DNA of 5,821 nucleotides from Candidatus Schekmanbacteria bacterium (GTDB taxonomy: Bacteria > Schekmanbacteria > GWA2-38-11 > J061): NCBI GenBank assembly GCA_003695725.1, contig RFHX01000060.1, forward strand, positions 1-5,821, written 5' to 3'. The position numbers and the translations under genes were made by a program. The notes under the pieces were generated by a model that ran no database searches, was not told the origin of the DNA, and saw nothing but the letters and a program-made list of their open reading frames with translations. Shown piece after piece: positions 1-5,818 of the stretch; positions within the stretch are counted from its first letter, which is position 1, and the number at the start of each line of letters is the position of its first letter.

Positions 1-73
1 AATACAGTCTCTGGGGATCTTTCACTTGGATATTCATCGGGCAGTACAGGCACCTATACGCTTTCAGGCGGAA
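1..73 (+). repeat. Direct repeat copy A (300-bp pitch)
   Basis: These 73 bases match 301-373 at 72 positions. The only difference, C at 42 against A at 342, is synonymous (GGC/GGA glycine). The match probably continues beyond the left edge, because copy B is preceded by the start of its repeat unit at 277. Confidence 0.95.
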
Positions 74-2514
74 CACTAAATGTCGGTGGTAAGATTATTA
101 ATGGCAGCGGCACGGGGACACTTAATATTGACGGCGGGACTCTTGTAGTCAATGGCGGAATAAGTGCTGATACTATCAATCTTGGCAGTGTATCAGGGTC
201 TGCTGGCAGTTTTAATTTAACGAGCGGGAGATCGATGTCAGCCACATATGAAAACATCGGCGATTATGGCGATGGGCAGTTGATCCAAAGTGGTGGGACA
301 AATACAGTCTCTGGGGATCTTTCACTTGGATATTCATCGGGAAGTACAGGCACCTATACGCTTTCAGGCGGAATGCTAAATGTAAACGGTAATATCATAA
401 ATGGCAATGGTACTGGATATCTAAATCTTGATGGAGGAAATTTGAATGTTGGCGGCAGCATAGATGTGGATTTCTTGAAAGTTGGATCGGCTGAGGGTGC
501 CAGTGGCAGCTATACATTAGAAGCAGGCAAGAGTATCAATGCCTTTGAAGAATATGTGGGGGCAGCCGGGAGCGGTACATTAATTCAAAATGGGGGTACA
601 AATAATATTAACAATAAACTTGCTTTAGGTTGGGGAAGCAGCACAACTTCTGGAATCTATACCCTAAATGATGGAGCTTTGAATGTGCCGTGGGAAGTGA
701 TTGGAGATTGGAATACCGGAACATTCAACCAAACAGGCGGAACAAACAATGTCAGCGCTACGATTGATTTGGGATATGCAGGAGGCGGGATAGGTACATA
801 TAATTTGAGTGGCAATCAAAGTGTTGTTAATGCAGTTGAAGAAGTTTTTGGCAGATGGGGAGGTAGTGGCGTCTTTAATCAATATGACGGAAAGAATTTG
901 ATTGAGAACAATATGAATCTTGGTCTGGTTTATGGTTCCAGCGGTGTCTATAATCTTTTAAACGGGACTCTTGATGTAGGTGGAAATTTTATTGGCGGTG
1001 AAGGTTTAGAGCTTTTTGGTGGAGAAGAAATCATTGGTCAGGAAGGGAGCGGAAACTTTACCCAATCAGGCGGATCACACACGGTAGGAACTCTCTATAT
1101 TGGCTACAATTCAAATGGTAATGGGAATTACGACCTTCAAGGAGGCACTCTACTTGTCAATGATCAATATATTGGATATTCAGGAACAGGTAAATTCGTC
1201 CAATCAGGAGGAAACAATTCAGTCAACTATGACATTATCATAGGCGACAGTTCAGGCAGCAATGGGAGTTATGAGCTTCAGAATGGCAATCTCGCAATTG
1301 TTGGTATTGAATATATAGGAAATTCTGGCAGTGGAAACTTTCTCCAGAGTGGAGGATTAAATTCAGCAAACGTGATTTTTTTGGGTAATCAGTCAGGTGG
1401 GAGTGGAATTTATGAACTTCAGGGAGGTGAACTTTCTACTGATGAGGCATATATAGGGAATTTTGGTATAGCCCATTTTACACAAAGCGGAGGAACAAAT
1501 AATTTTGGCAATGATTTTTCTCTTGGTGTCAATTCAGGTAGTATTGGAACTTATGAGCTGCAGAATGGTATGCTTTCTGGTAATGATGAATTTGTAGGTG
1601 ATTCAGGAACAGGAAATTTTACTCAAACAGGAGGTATACACACTGTTAATATGCTTTCTGTAGGAAATCATATGAATAGTAATGGCACATATAATTTACA
1701 AACAGGTAATATCAATGCAGGCACTGAATTTGTCGGAAATTCTGGAAATGGCACTTTTACTCAACAAGGCGGAACGAATGAAATTTTAAATTATCTCGCC
1801 ATAGGCTTTGATTCTGGATCTTGCGGCAGTTATACTTTGCAAGGAGGTAATATTTCAGCAAATAATGAGTATATCGGATGGTCCGGAACAGGGGAGTTAA
1901 CCCAAAGTGACGGTACTAATGCGATTGCAAACACACTTGACATAGCTGTCAATAGCGGGAGTTCAGGCACTTACAATCTTCAAGGCGGCATATTAATGGC
2001 AGCTAACATTGTAAACAATGGCACATTCAATTTCACAGGTGGAGAACTTAATGTTGAAAATTTTACCGGTGATCTTGTAAACAATGGTGGAATACTCGCG
2101 CCGGGAAATTCTCCGGGAGTAACCAATATTTTTGGAGATTATACTCAGAACAGTACGGCATCATTGCTTATGGAATTGGGAGGAATAACTCCGCAAAGTG
2201 AATACGACGTAGTTAATGTAACCGGAATATTAACACTCGGTGGAACACTTAATATAATGCTTTATGGCGGTTTTACTCCTACGAAAGGTGACAGCTTCGA
2301 CATTCTCAACTGGGGCAGTATAGTAGGGAACTTTGATACCATCAATCTTCCTGAATTGCCAAGCAGTTTATATTGGGACACTTCACAACTTTATATAACT
2401 GGTGAAATATTTGCGCTTCAAACAGAGCCTGTTCCAGAACCATCTACATATTTGCTTTTGGGACTGGGAATCATTATTTTTCTATTGTTTAAAAAGACTT
2501 TGGCAAGTTCATAA
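1..2514 (+). CDS. PEP-CTERM surface protein with T5SS/PEP-CTERM-associated repeats (partial, 5' end missing)
   Basis: The frame is open from base 1, so the ATG at 235 is internal and the gene begins left of the window; 837 C-terminal residues are present. Residues 1-674 are glycine/asparagine-rich repeats with the pattern FTQSGGTN...LGxxSGSxGxYxLxGG...xIGxxGTG, matching the T5SS/PEP-CTERM-associated repeat type that forms a beta-solenoid. Residues about 675-805 resemble the end of an autotransporter passenger (APGNSPG at 700-706, then DVVNVTG, GGTLNI and GDSFDIL). No outer-membrane beta-barrel follows. The protein instead ends with VPEPST (811-816), a hydrophobic segment (817-830) and a short KK-containing tail, which is a PEP-CTERM sorting signal. 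In known systems exosortase recognises this signal and the protein is exported to the cell surface or extracellular polymer matrix. No exosortase gene is in the window. A role in adhesion or matrix is inferred; the ligand is unknown. The single cysteine seen lies in repeat 11. Confidence 0.88.
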   Translation, partial: NTVSGDLSLGYSSGSTGTYTLSGGTLNVGGKIINGSGTGTLNIDGGTLVVNGGISADTINLGSVSGSAGSFNLTSGRSMSATYENIGDYGDGQLIQSGGTNTVSGDLSLGYSSGSTGTYTLSGGMLNVNGNIINGNGTGYLNLDGGNLNVGGSIDVDFLKVGSAEGASGSYTLEAGKSINAFEEYVGAAGSGTLIQNGGTNNINNKLALGWGSSTTSGIYTLNDGALNVPWEVIGDWNTGTFNQTGGTNNVSATIDLGYAGGGIGTYNLSGNQSVVNAVEEVFGRWGGSGVFNQYDGKNLIENNMNLGLVYGSSGVYNLLNGTLDVGGNFIGGEGLELFGGEEIIGQEGSGNFTQSGGSHTVGTLYIGYNSNGNGNYDLQGGTLLVNDQYIGYSGTGKFVQSGGNNSVNYDIIIGDSSGSNGSYELQNGNLAIVGIEYIGNSGSGNFLQSGGLNSANVIFLGNQSGGSGIYELQGGELSTDEAYIGNFGIAHFTQSGGTNNFGNDFSLGVNSGSIGTYELQNGMLSGNDEFVGDSGTGNFTQTGGIHTVNMLSVGNHMNSNGTYNLQTGNINAGTEFVGNSGNGTFTQQGGTNEILNYLAIGFDSGSCGSYTLQGGNISANNEYIGWSGTGELTQSDGTNAIANTLDIAVNSGSSGTYNLQGGILMAANIVNNGTFNFTGGELNVENFTGDLVNNGGILAPGNSPGVTNIFGDYTQNSTASLLMELGGITPQSEYDVVNVTGILTLGGTLNIMLYGGFTPTKGDSFDILNWGSIVGNFDTINLPELPSSLYWDTSQLYITGEIFALQTEPVPEPSTYLLLGLGIIIFLLFKKTLASS
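301..373 (+). repeat. Direct repeat copy B (300-bp pitch)
   Basis: This is the second copy of the block at 1-73, with one synonymous difference. Similarity drops sharply after 373 at the DNA level, while the encoded protein pattern remains recognisably similar to the next ~200 bases of the first unit. Confidence 0.95.
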
Positions 2515-2733
2515 AGAGCTTATCTATCTTCCTTACTAAAAAATGTTAGATTGGAATTTTTTTCTGATATTCACTAAACAAAGGTAAAGAGATTTTTTTA
2601 GGGGAATGATAAATATTTTCTCAATGACTATTTGAGCAAATAAATTTAAACAGATTAAAGTTTCAGAAAAATGAATAAGATGATATCGAATCTGAAGGTA
2701 ATTTTGAGAAATTTATAAAAAGAGGACGAATAA

Positions 2734-3126
2734 ATGGAAAAAATAATCGGATACTGCGGCATTGATTGCGCAAAATGCAAAGCATACATAGCAACAGTGG
2801 AAGACAATGACGAATTGAGAAAGGAATATGCAAAAGAGCAATCCGAAAGATTCGGTGTAGAGGTTGATTATAGGACAATCAATTGCGACGGATGTCTTTC
2901 AATGGGAGAGCATCTTGGATACTGCAGTATTTGTGAAATAAGAAAATGCGGCATTGAAAGAAAGGTTGAAAATTGCGCTTTCTGCGAGGAATACATCTGT
3001 GATAAGCTTGATAGAGTTTATACCTTTATGCGCGATGTAATCGGAAAGAGAATAGGTAACGAAGCTGAAGCTAAAGTTGCTCTTGATGAAATAAGGAAGA
3101 AAATCCAAAAAGATTCAGAGCCCTAA
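2734..3126 (+). CDS. DUF3795 family cysteine-rich protein
   Basis: A 130-residue protein with 11 cysteines. It opens with YCGIDCAKCKAY (C8, C12, C15), the usual signature of DUF3795 proteins. CDGC follows at 51-54, then C64, C67, C72, CAFC at 81-84 and C89, and a charged, lysine-rich C-terminal helix. The paired cysteines suggest zinc or iron-sulfur binding; the biochemical function of the family is not established. The start at 2734 is supported by AGAGGA at 2721-2726, seven bases upstream. The gene stands alone on this strand after a 219-bp spacer. Its last 4 bases overlap the end of the convergent desulfidase gene, leaving no room for a separate terminator. Length and motif order look complete, with no sign of truncation. 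Confidence 0.85.
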   Translation: MEKIIGYCGIDCAKCKAYIATVEDNDELRKEYAKEQSERFGVEVDYRTINCDGCLSMGEHLGYCSICEIRKCGIERKVENCAFCEEYICDKLDRVYTFMRDVIGKRIGNEAEAKVALDEIRKKIQKDSEP

Positions 3127-4532
3127 AACTTCTTTTTCTGCATTACTTTAATAATGGCATCTTCAGCTTTTCCCATTGCAAGAGAGAGGGAGCGGAGGTT
3201 TGATATTGTTTCTTCAATGGTTTTCCCTGCAATTCCGTCTGTAAAGGGCACTTCAATATTTTCCAGCGCAAGACAAGCACATTCATATGCAATTCCTGCC
3301 GCTTCCGCCACTTTCAGAGCACAGCTCATTTTTGCTCCATCACATATAACGCCTGAAAGCGTTGAAATCATATTTTTCATCGCCTTTTCAACCTGTGTGT
3401 CGTTTCCACCGAGGATTCTTGTAATTCCTGCAGCTGCGCCGATTCCACCTTTTGCAGATGAACCGCATAGAGGAGATAGTATTCCGATGAATTCTGTAAG
3501 ATAAGCAGTTATGAGGTGTCCAAGAGCAAGTGATTCAGCGAGCAATTTTTTATTGATTGTTCCTTGAGCTTCAGCGGCGGCAAAGATTGATAAAGTTACA
3601 AGTGCACCCATATTGCCTGACCCAGAACTGCTTGCTAATGTTATATTTTCTCCTGCCATCCTTGCATCAGATGCCGAAGCAACGAGACTCCTAATCCTTT
3701 TTATGCGTTCGGCTTTTGACCTGTTTTTCCCTTTTGTTTTTCCTATGATGGATTTTCCGATTCCTAATCCCACATTTTTGACCATTCCCAATTTTGATGC
3801 CTCAAGATTCAGATTCAAAGTTTCAAGCATAAATTCTCTGTCTTTGGCTGAAATATTTCGCGCCATTTTACATATCTCTGAAACTTTGAAGGATGAAAGA
3901 GGTCTCCCCTCAATAGTGAGATTTTCGCTGAATATTTCTTTTTTACCCTTGTCCTTTCCAGCACCTGCATATTTTTCATAGAGGACCTTTTTCCCTCTTT
4001 TGATGAAAATTACATTCTCGTGTGAAAATCTTATAAGTGTCTTTGTAATGACATTTTTGTTATCGATAGCAATATTTGCTGAAACTTCGATGTAAAGTTC
4101 ATCTATTCTGTGTTTGGGAAGAGAAATTTTGATTTTCTTTTCTGATACGAGCTTTTTGGCAAGCCCCAATTTTTTTGCGTCAACTTCTTTAAAAATGGTT
4201 AGCCCATTTTCAGGATTACAGAATATCCCAAGCGCAGAAGCGAGGGGGAGACCATATTCTCCCCCTGTGTTTGGAATTCCAACAGAAAGGGCATTTTTAT
4301 ATATCCTTCTGTCGACGGTTACTGATATATCGTTGATACTTTTATAAAGATTGTCAGGGGAATCTAAAAGATTGCCCTTTGACATTTGGGGCACATTCTT
4401 TGTATGAAGCCATTTTGGAATTTCCCAGTTTACAGCCCTTACAGAAAGTGCAACTGCAAGACCAACTGCCGCCGGCTCCGTACACCCTGTGGCAGGCACT
4501 ACTATTTTTCTCAAAAGCATTGAAACATTCAT
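3123..4532 (-). CDS. cyuA: L-cysteine desulfidase family protein (CyuA/YhaM, UPF0597)
   Basis: Predicted to break L-cysteine into pyruvate, ammonia and hydrogen sulfide in the cytoplasm using an iron-sulfur cluster, as characterised family members do. Numbered from ATG 4532 (469 residues), family marks include ATGCTEP (C17), the NALSVGIPNTGG segment (about 80-91), SGSGNMG (303-309), LCGSSAKGGIGAAAGI (C356) and ICDGAKMSCALKVAEAAG (C397, C404). C17, C356, C397 and C404 are the likely cluster ligands; this assignment is inferred from conservation. A serine occupies the position after LCG where many relatives, as I recall them, have a second cysteine. An in-frame TTG directly upstream (4535-4533) could also start the protein. 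I chose the ATG because GGCAGG (4541-4546) lies eight bases before it. Residues about 179-208 are lysine-rich and seem to be a lineage-specific linker; the protein is somewhat longer than E. coli CyuA. The gene lies 94 bp downstream of the DUF134 gene on the same strand. The gene symbol is by family only. Confidence 0.85.
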   Translation of the reverse strand: MNVSMLLRKIVVPATGCTEPAAVGLAVALSVRAVNWEIPKWLHTKNVPQMSKGNLLDSPDNLYKSINDISVTVDRRIYKNALSVGIPNTGGEYGLPLASALGIFCNPENGLTIFKEVDAKKLGLAKKLVSEKKIKISLPKHRIDELYIEVSANIAIDNKNVITKTLIRFSHENVIFIKRGKKVLYEKYAGAGKDKGKKEIFSENLTIEGRPLSSFKVSEICKMARNISAKDREFMLETLNLNLEASKLGMVKNVGLGIGKSIIGKTKGKNRSKAERIKRIRSLVASASDARMAGENITLASSSGSGNMGALVTLSIFAAAEAQGTINKKLLAESLALGHLITAYLTEFIGILSPLCGSSAKGGIGAAAGITRILGGNDTQVEKAMKNMISTLSGVICDGAKMSCALKVAEAAGIAYECACLALENIEVPFTDGIAGKTIEETISNLRSLSLAMGKAEDAIIKVMQKKKF

Positions 4533-4626
4533 CAAAGGGACCTGCCAATCTTTATAGTTGTGTATTTATTTTTTAGAAAAAGTGACACCGATTTCTCTTG
4601 AATGAAAATTTAAGTAAAAAAAATCT

Positions 4627-5106
4627 CTAATCGATATCAGCTCCTTTTTCTTTTCCGCAACAATTCCCTTTAATATGGGAATGATTCCCGTGGCATTTAT
4701 GTGAACTTACGACTTTAATGTCGGATTTACAACAGGCAGGGCATCCTTTCGGTTTACCCTCCGTGGAGATTTCTTCCCACTTGCATCCGCAATTTGAGCA
4801 TTCAAATCCTCTTTCAGACATTATATAATTTCCTCCTTCTATTCTCAATGCTTTGCCCTTGACAAGAGCATCAGCGATTTTTCTGTGTGCATTTGCAATA
4901 ATTCTTCCGAATGTTTGCCTTGATATATCCATTAATTTCGACGCTTCTTCTTGCGTCATTCCATCAAGGTCGGCATGATTTATTGCTTCAAACTCATCGA
5001 GTGTTAATACAACTTCGTCCAAATCAGTTGAAGAAATCCCGGTAGGCGTAAAAAGATTCGCCTCCGGGTATCTACAGATTACTCTATATTTTAAAGGTCT
5101 TGGCAT
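4627..5106 (-). CDS. DUF134 (UPF0251) helix-turn-helix protein with Cys/His-rich tail
   Basis: A 159-residue probable DNA-binding protein. It begins MPRPLKYRVI and has the DUF134 core LTLDEFEAINHADLDGMTQEEAS. A sigma-70 region-4-like helix-turn-helix covers about residues 51-81 (MTQEEASKLMDISRQTFGRI). The tail looks like a zinc ribbon: C103, C106 and C108, then GCPACC with C122, C125 and C126. A cluster of H137, C138, H139, H142, H144, C149 and C150 follows. These residues suggest metal binding, so metal- or redox-dependent DNA binding is plausible; no target is known for this protein. Start ATG at 5106 has a weak GTGGA (5115-5119) upstream. The gene precedes the cysteine desulfidase on the same strand with a 94-bp gap lacking a convincing terminator, so the two may form an operon. 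The inverted repeat at 5128-5141, just ahead of the start, is a candidate self-regulatory operator. Confidence 0.85.
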   Translation of the reverse strand: MPRPLKYRVICRYPEANLFTPTGISSTDLDEVVLTLDEFEAINHADLDGMTQEEASKLMDISRQTFGRIIANAHRKIADALVKGKALRIEGGNYIMSERGFECSNCGCKWEEISTEGKPKGCPACCKSDIKVVSSHKCHGNHSHIKGNCCGKEKGADID

Positions 5107-5127
5107 AATAAATATCCACTATTGTTT

Positions 5128-5141
5128 TGAGCATAAGCTCA
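5128..5141. promoter_or_regulatory. Inverted repeat, possible operator of the DUF134 gene
   Basis: TGAGC-ATAA-GCTCA, perfect 5-bp arms around a 4-bp centre, 21 bp upstream of the DUF134 start and next to its ribosome binding site. The position suits a repressor site or an mRNA hairpin limiting translation. Five-base arms can occur by chance, so function is inferred only. Confidence 0.3.
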
Positions 5142-5154
5142 TAACATATTTTAA

Positions 5155-5183
5155 TATTGATATGCAACCTTTTTTAATCAATA
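5155..5183. repeat. AT-rich inverted repeat in the divergent promoter region
   Basis: TATTGAT at 5155-5161 and ATCAATA at 5177-5183 are perfect 7-bp inverted arms separated by 15 bp, a spacing that would put the two half-sites about two helical turns apart. It could bind a dimeric regulator controlling one or both divergent genes. The AT-rich context raises the chance of a random match. Confidence 0.25.
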
Positions 5184-5222
5184 ACTAAAAAATAAATCTT
5201 TTTTTAAGAATGATTAATTTAT

Positions 5223-5249
5223 TTGACAAACTGTGAATATAATTATAGA
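5223..5249 (+). promoter_or_regulatory. Candidate promoter for the cold-shock gene
   Basis: A perfect TTGACA (5223-5228) is followed after 15 bp by TATAGA (5244-5249). A perfect TATAAT also lies at 5238-5243 but is only 9 bp from TTGACA, and no good -35 fits it. Either choice would give a leader of roughly 150 bases, which matches the long leaders known for cold-shock mRNAs. Confidence 0.4.
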
Positions 5250-5322
5250 TGTTTATAAGCTGAGCCAAGTTTATCGGCGAATGTAAAGTTGTTGGAAAGT
5301 TGGAATCTTTTTTCTGTTTCTG

Positions 5323-5402
5323 TTTTTCCTCGATTTTGCAGGAGATGGTAGGTTGGTAGAGGCGGCTATATTGCCTTTAAAAACTAAAGAAAGGAGGGAA
5401 AA
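5323..5402 (+). promoter_or_regulatory. Cold-shock leader with possible ribosome-site-masking helix
   Basis: TTTTTCCTC at 5323-5331 can pair with GAGGGAAAA at 5394-5402, nine consecutive pairs including one G-U, covering most of the Shine-Dalgarno sequence. The enclosed segment holds a smaller hairpin: TAGAGGC (5357-5363) with GCCTTTA (5373-5379), seven pairs including one G-U, loop of nine. Both can form together. This was found by eye without energy calculation. Confidence 0.35.
5391..5398 (+). promoter_or_regulatory. Strong ribosome binding site of the cold-shock gene
   Basis: AAGGAGGG, near-perfect complement to the 16S rRNA tail, ends seven bases before ATG 5406. It is far stronger than the sites of the other genes here and fixes the start. 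Confidence 0.85.
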
Positions 5403-5405
5403 CAG

Positions 5406-5606
5406 ATGATTCACGGAACAGTAAAATGGTTCAATGACAGCAAGGGATATGGCTTCATTTCGCGGGAAGATGGAAATGATGTCTTCGTCCATTTCAAATC
5501 CATAATTGCTGACGGCTTCAAATCATTGAATGAAGGCGACAGAGTTGAATTTGAAATTCAGGATGGTCCGAAAGGTCCCAGTGCAGTAAATGTAAGGAAG
5601 ATGTAA
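5406..5606 (+). CDS. csp: CspA-family cold-shock protein
   Basis: A 66-residue single cold-shock domain, the normal length for this family, forming a five-stranded OB-fold that binds single-stranded RNA and DNA and acts as an RNA chaperone in the cytoplasm. It starts with GTVKWFN, and carries the RNP1-type motif KGYGFI (13-18) and the RNP2-type motif VFVHF (26-30), with the binding aromatics W9, F9-adjacent positions, Y15, F17, F27, H29 and F30 in place. It ends [10 protein letters not shown]. The gene is monocistronic: it has its own promoter candidate, a long leader and a terminator directly downstream. Whether it is cold-induced or constitutive cannot be told from the protein; the long leader favours post-transcriptional control. 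The symbol is generic, as the paralogue cannot be assigned. Confidence 0.95.
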   Translation: MIHGTVKWFNDSKGYGFISREDGNDVFVHFKSIIADGFKSLNEGDRVEFEIQDGPKGPSAVNVRKM

Positions 5607-5630
5607 TATATATCTTAATTACGAAAATCA

Positions 5631-5668
5631 GGAGGCAGAAGCTGAAATAGCATCTGCCTCTTTTATTT
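5631..5668 (+). terminator. Intrinsic terminator after the cold-shock gene
   Basis: GAGGCAGA (5632-5639) pairs with TCTGCCTC (5653-5660). After one A-A mismatch GCT (5641-5643) pairs with AGC (5649-5651), leaving a GAAAT loop. The T-rich run TTTTATTT (5661-5668) follows at once. It lies 25 bases after the stop codon. Confidence 0.88.
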
Positions 5669-5702
5669 GCAATATCTTGACTGTTCGCCTCAAAATAACA
5701 TC

Positions 5703-5729
5703 TTGACATCAGCAATATTAAGATATAAA
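5703..5729 (+). promoter_or_regulatory. Candidate promoter of tRNA-Asn
   Basis: TTGACA (5703-5708), 15-bp spacer, TATAAA (5724-5729). Transcription would begin about ten bases before the mature tRNA. The spacer is shorter than the usual 17 bp. It lies after the cold-shock terminator, which supports separate transcription. Confidence 0.45.
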
Positions 5730-5745
5730 AAATCCAAAATTTTGT

Positions 5746-5818
<73 letters not shown>

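Larger units (their letters stand above)
1..2022 (+). repeat. Array of about 12 protein-level beta-solenoid repeats
   Basis: Units start at the (F/L)xQSGG-type motif. Their first bases are 277, 577, 721, 871, 1054, 1192, 1336, 1474, 1615, 1753 and 1894, with one truncated unit before 277. The first two units have a 100-residue pitch and each contains an additional half-unit (GTLNIDGG or GYLNLDGG). Unit 5 is 61 residues, and the remaining full-length units are 46-50 residues. Each unit carries SGSxGxY(T/N/E)LxGG and ends near IGxxGTG. The last unit runs without a clear break into the passenger-like end domain. Confidence 0.85.
5107..5405. other. Divergent intergenic control region
   Basis: A 299-bp, strongly AT-rich spacer between the divergent DUF134 and cold-shock genes. 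From left to right it holds the weak DUF134 ribosome binding site, two inverted repeats (5128-5141 and 5155-5183), a TTGACA-containing promoter candidate facing the cold-shock gene, and a leader of about 150 bases with pyrimidine-rich runs, a small hairpin and a strong Shine-Dalgarno sequence. I found no convincing coding region. No clean -35/-10 pair was found for the DUF134 gene; TTGCAT with an 18-bp gap to TATGAG on the minus strand is the best and is poor. Confidence 0.6.

Noticed and set aside
1-373. Direct repeats as a CRISPR array.
   Set aside because: The repeats lie in an open reading frame with 300-bp pitch and related, coding sequence between them; there are no short regular spacers.
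235-2514. ATG at 235 as the start of the surface protein.
   Set aside because: The same frame is open back to base 1 and encodes the same repeat pattern before 235; there is no signal peptide after this ATG and no good ribosome binding site.
2515-2600. Terminator for the surface-protein gene, using CTAA/TTAG or ATCTA/TAGAT pairs before the T run at 2557-2563.
   Set aside because: Stems of only 4-5 AT-rich pairs, mutually exclusive, and separated from the T run by several bases; too weak to annotate.
2632-2660. Promoter for the DUF3795 gene: TTGAGC, 17 bp, TTAAAG.
   Set aside because: The -10 element matches poorly and the AT-rich spacer offers many equally weak pairs.
3154-4347. Plus-strand open frames at 3154-3504, 3613-3981 and 4114-4347.
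   Set aside because: They lie opposite the desulfidase gene, which has clear family motifs throughout; their proteins have no recognisable motif and are mirror frames.
4536-4626. Terminator between the DUF134 and desulfidase genes, suggested by an eight-T run on the minus strand just after the DUF134 stop.
   Set aside because: No stable stem precedes the run; the nearby GATATC and ATCGAT are short overlapping palindromes.
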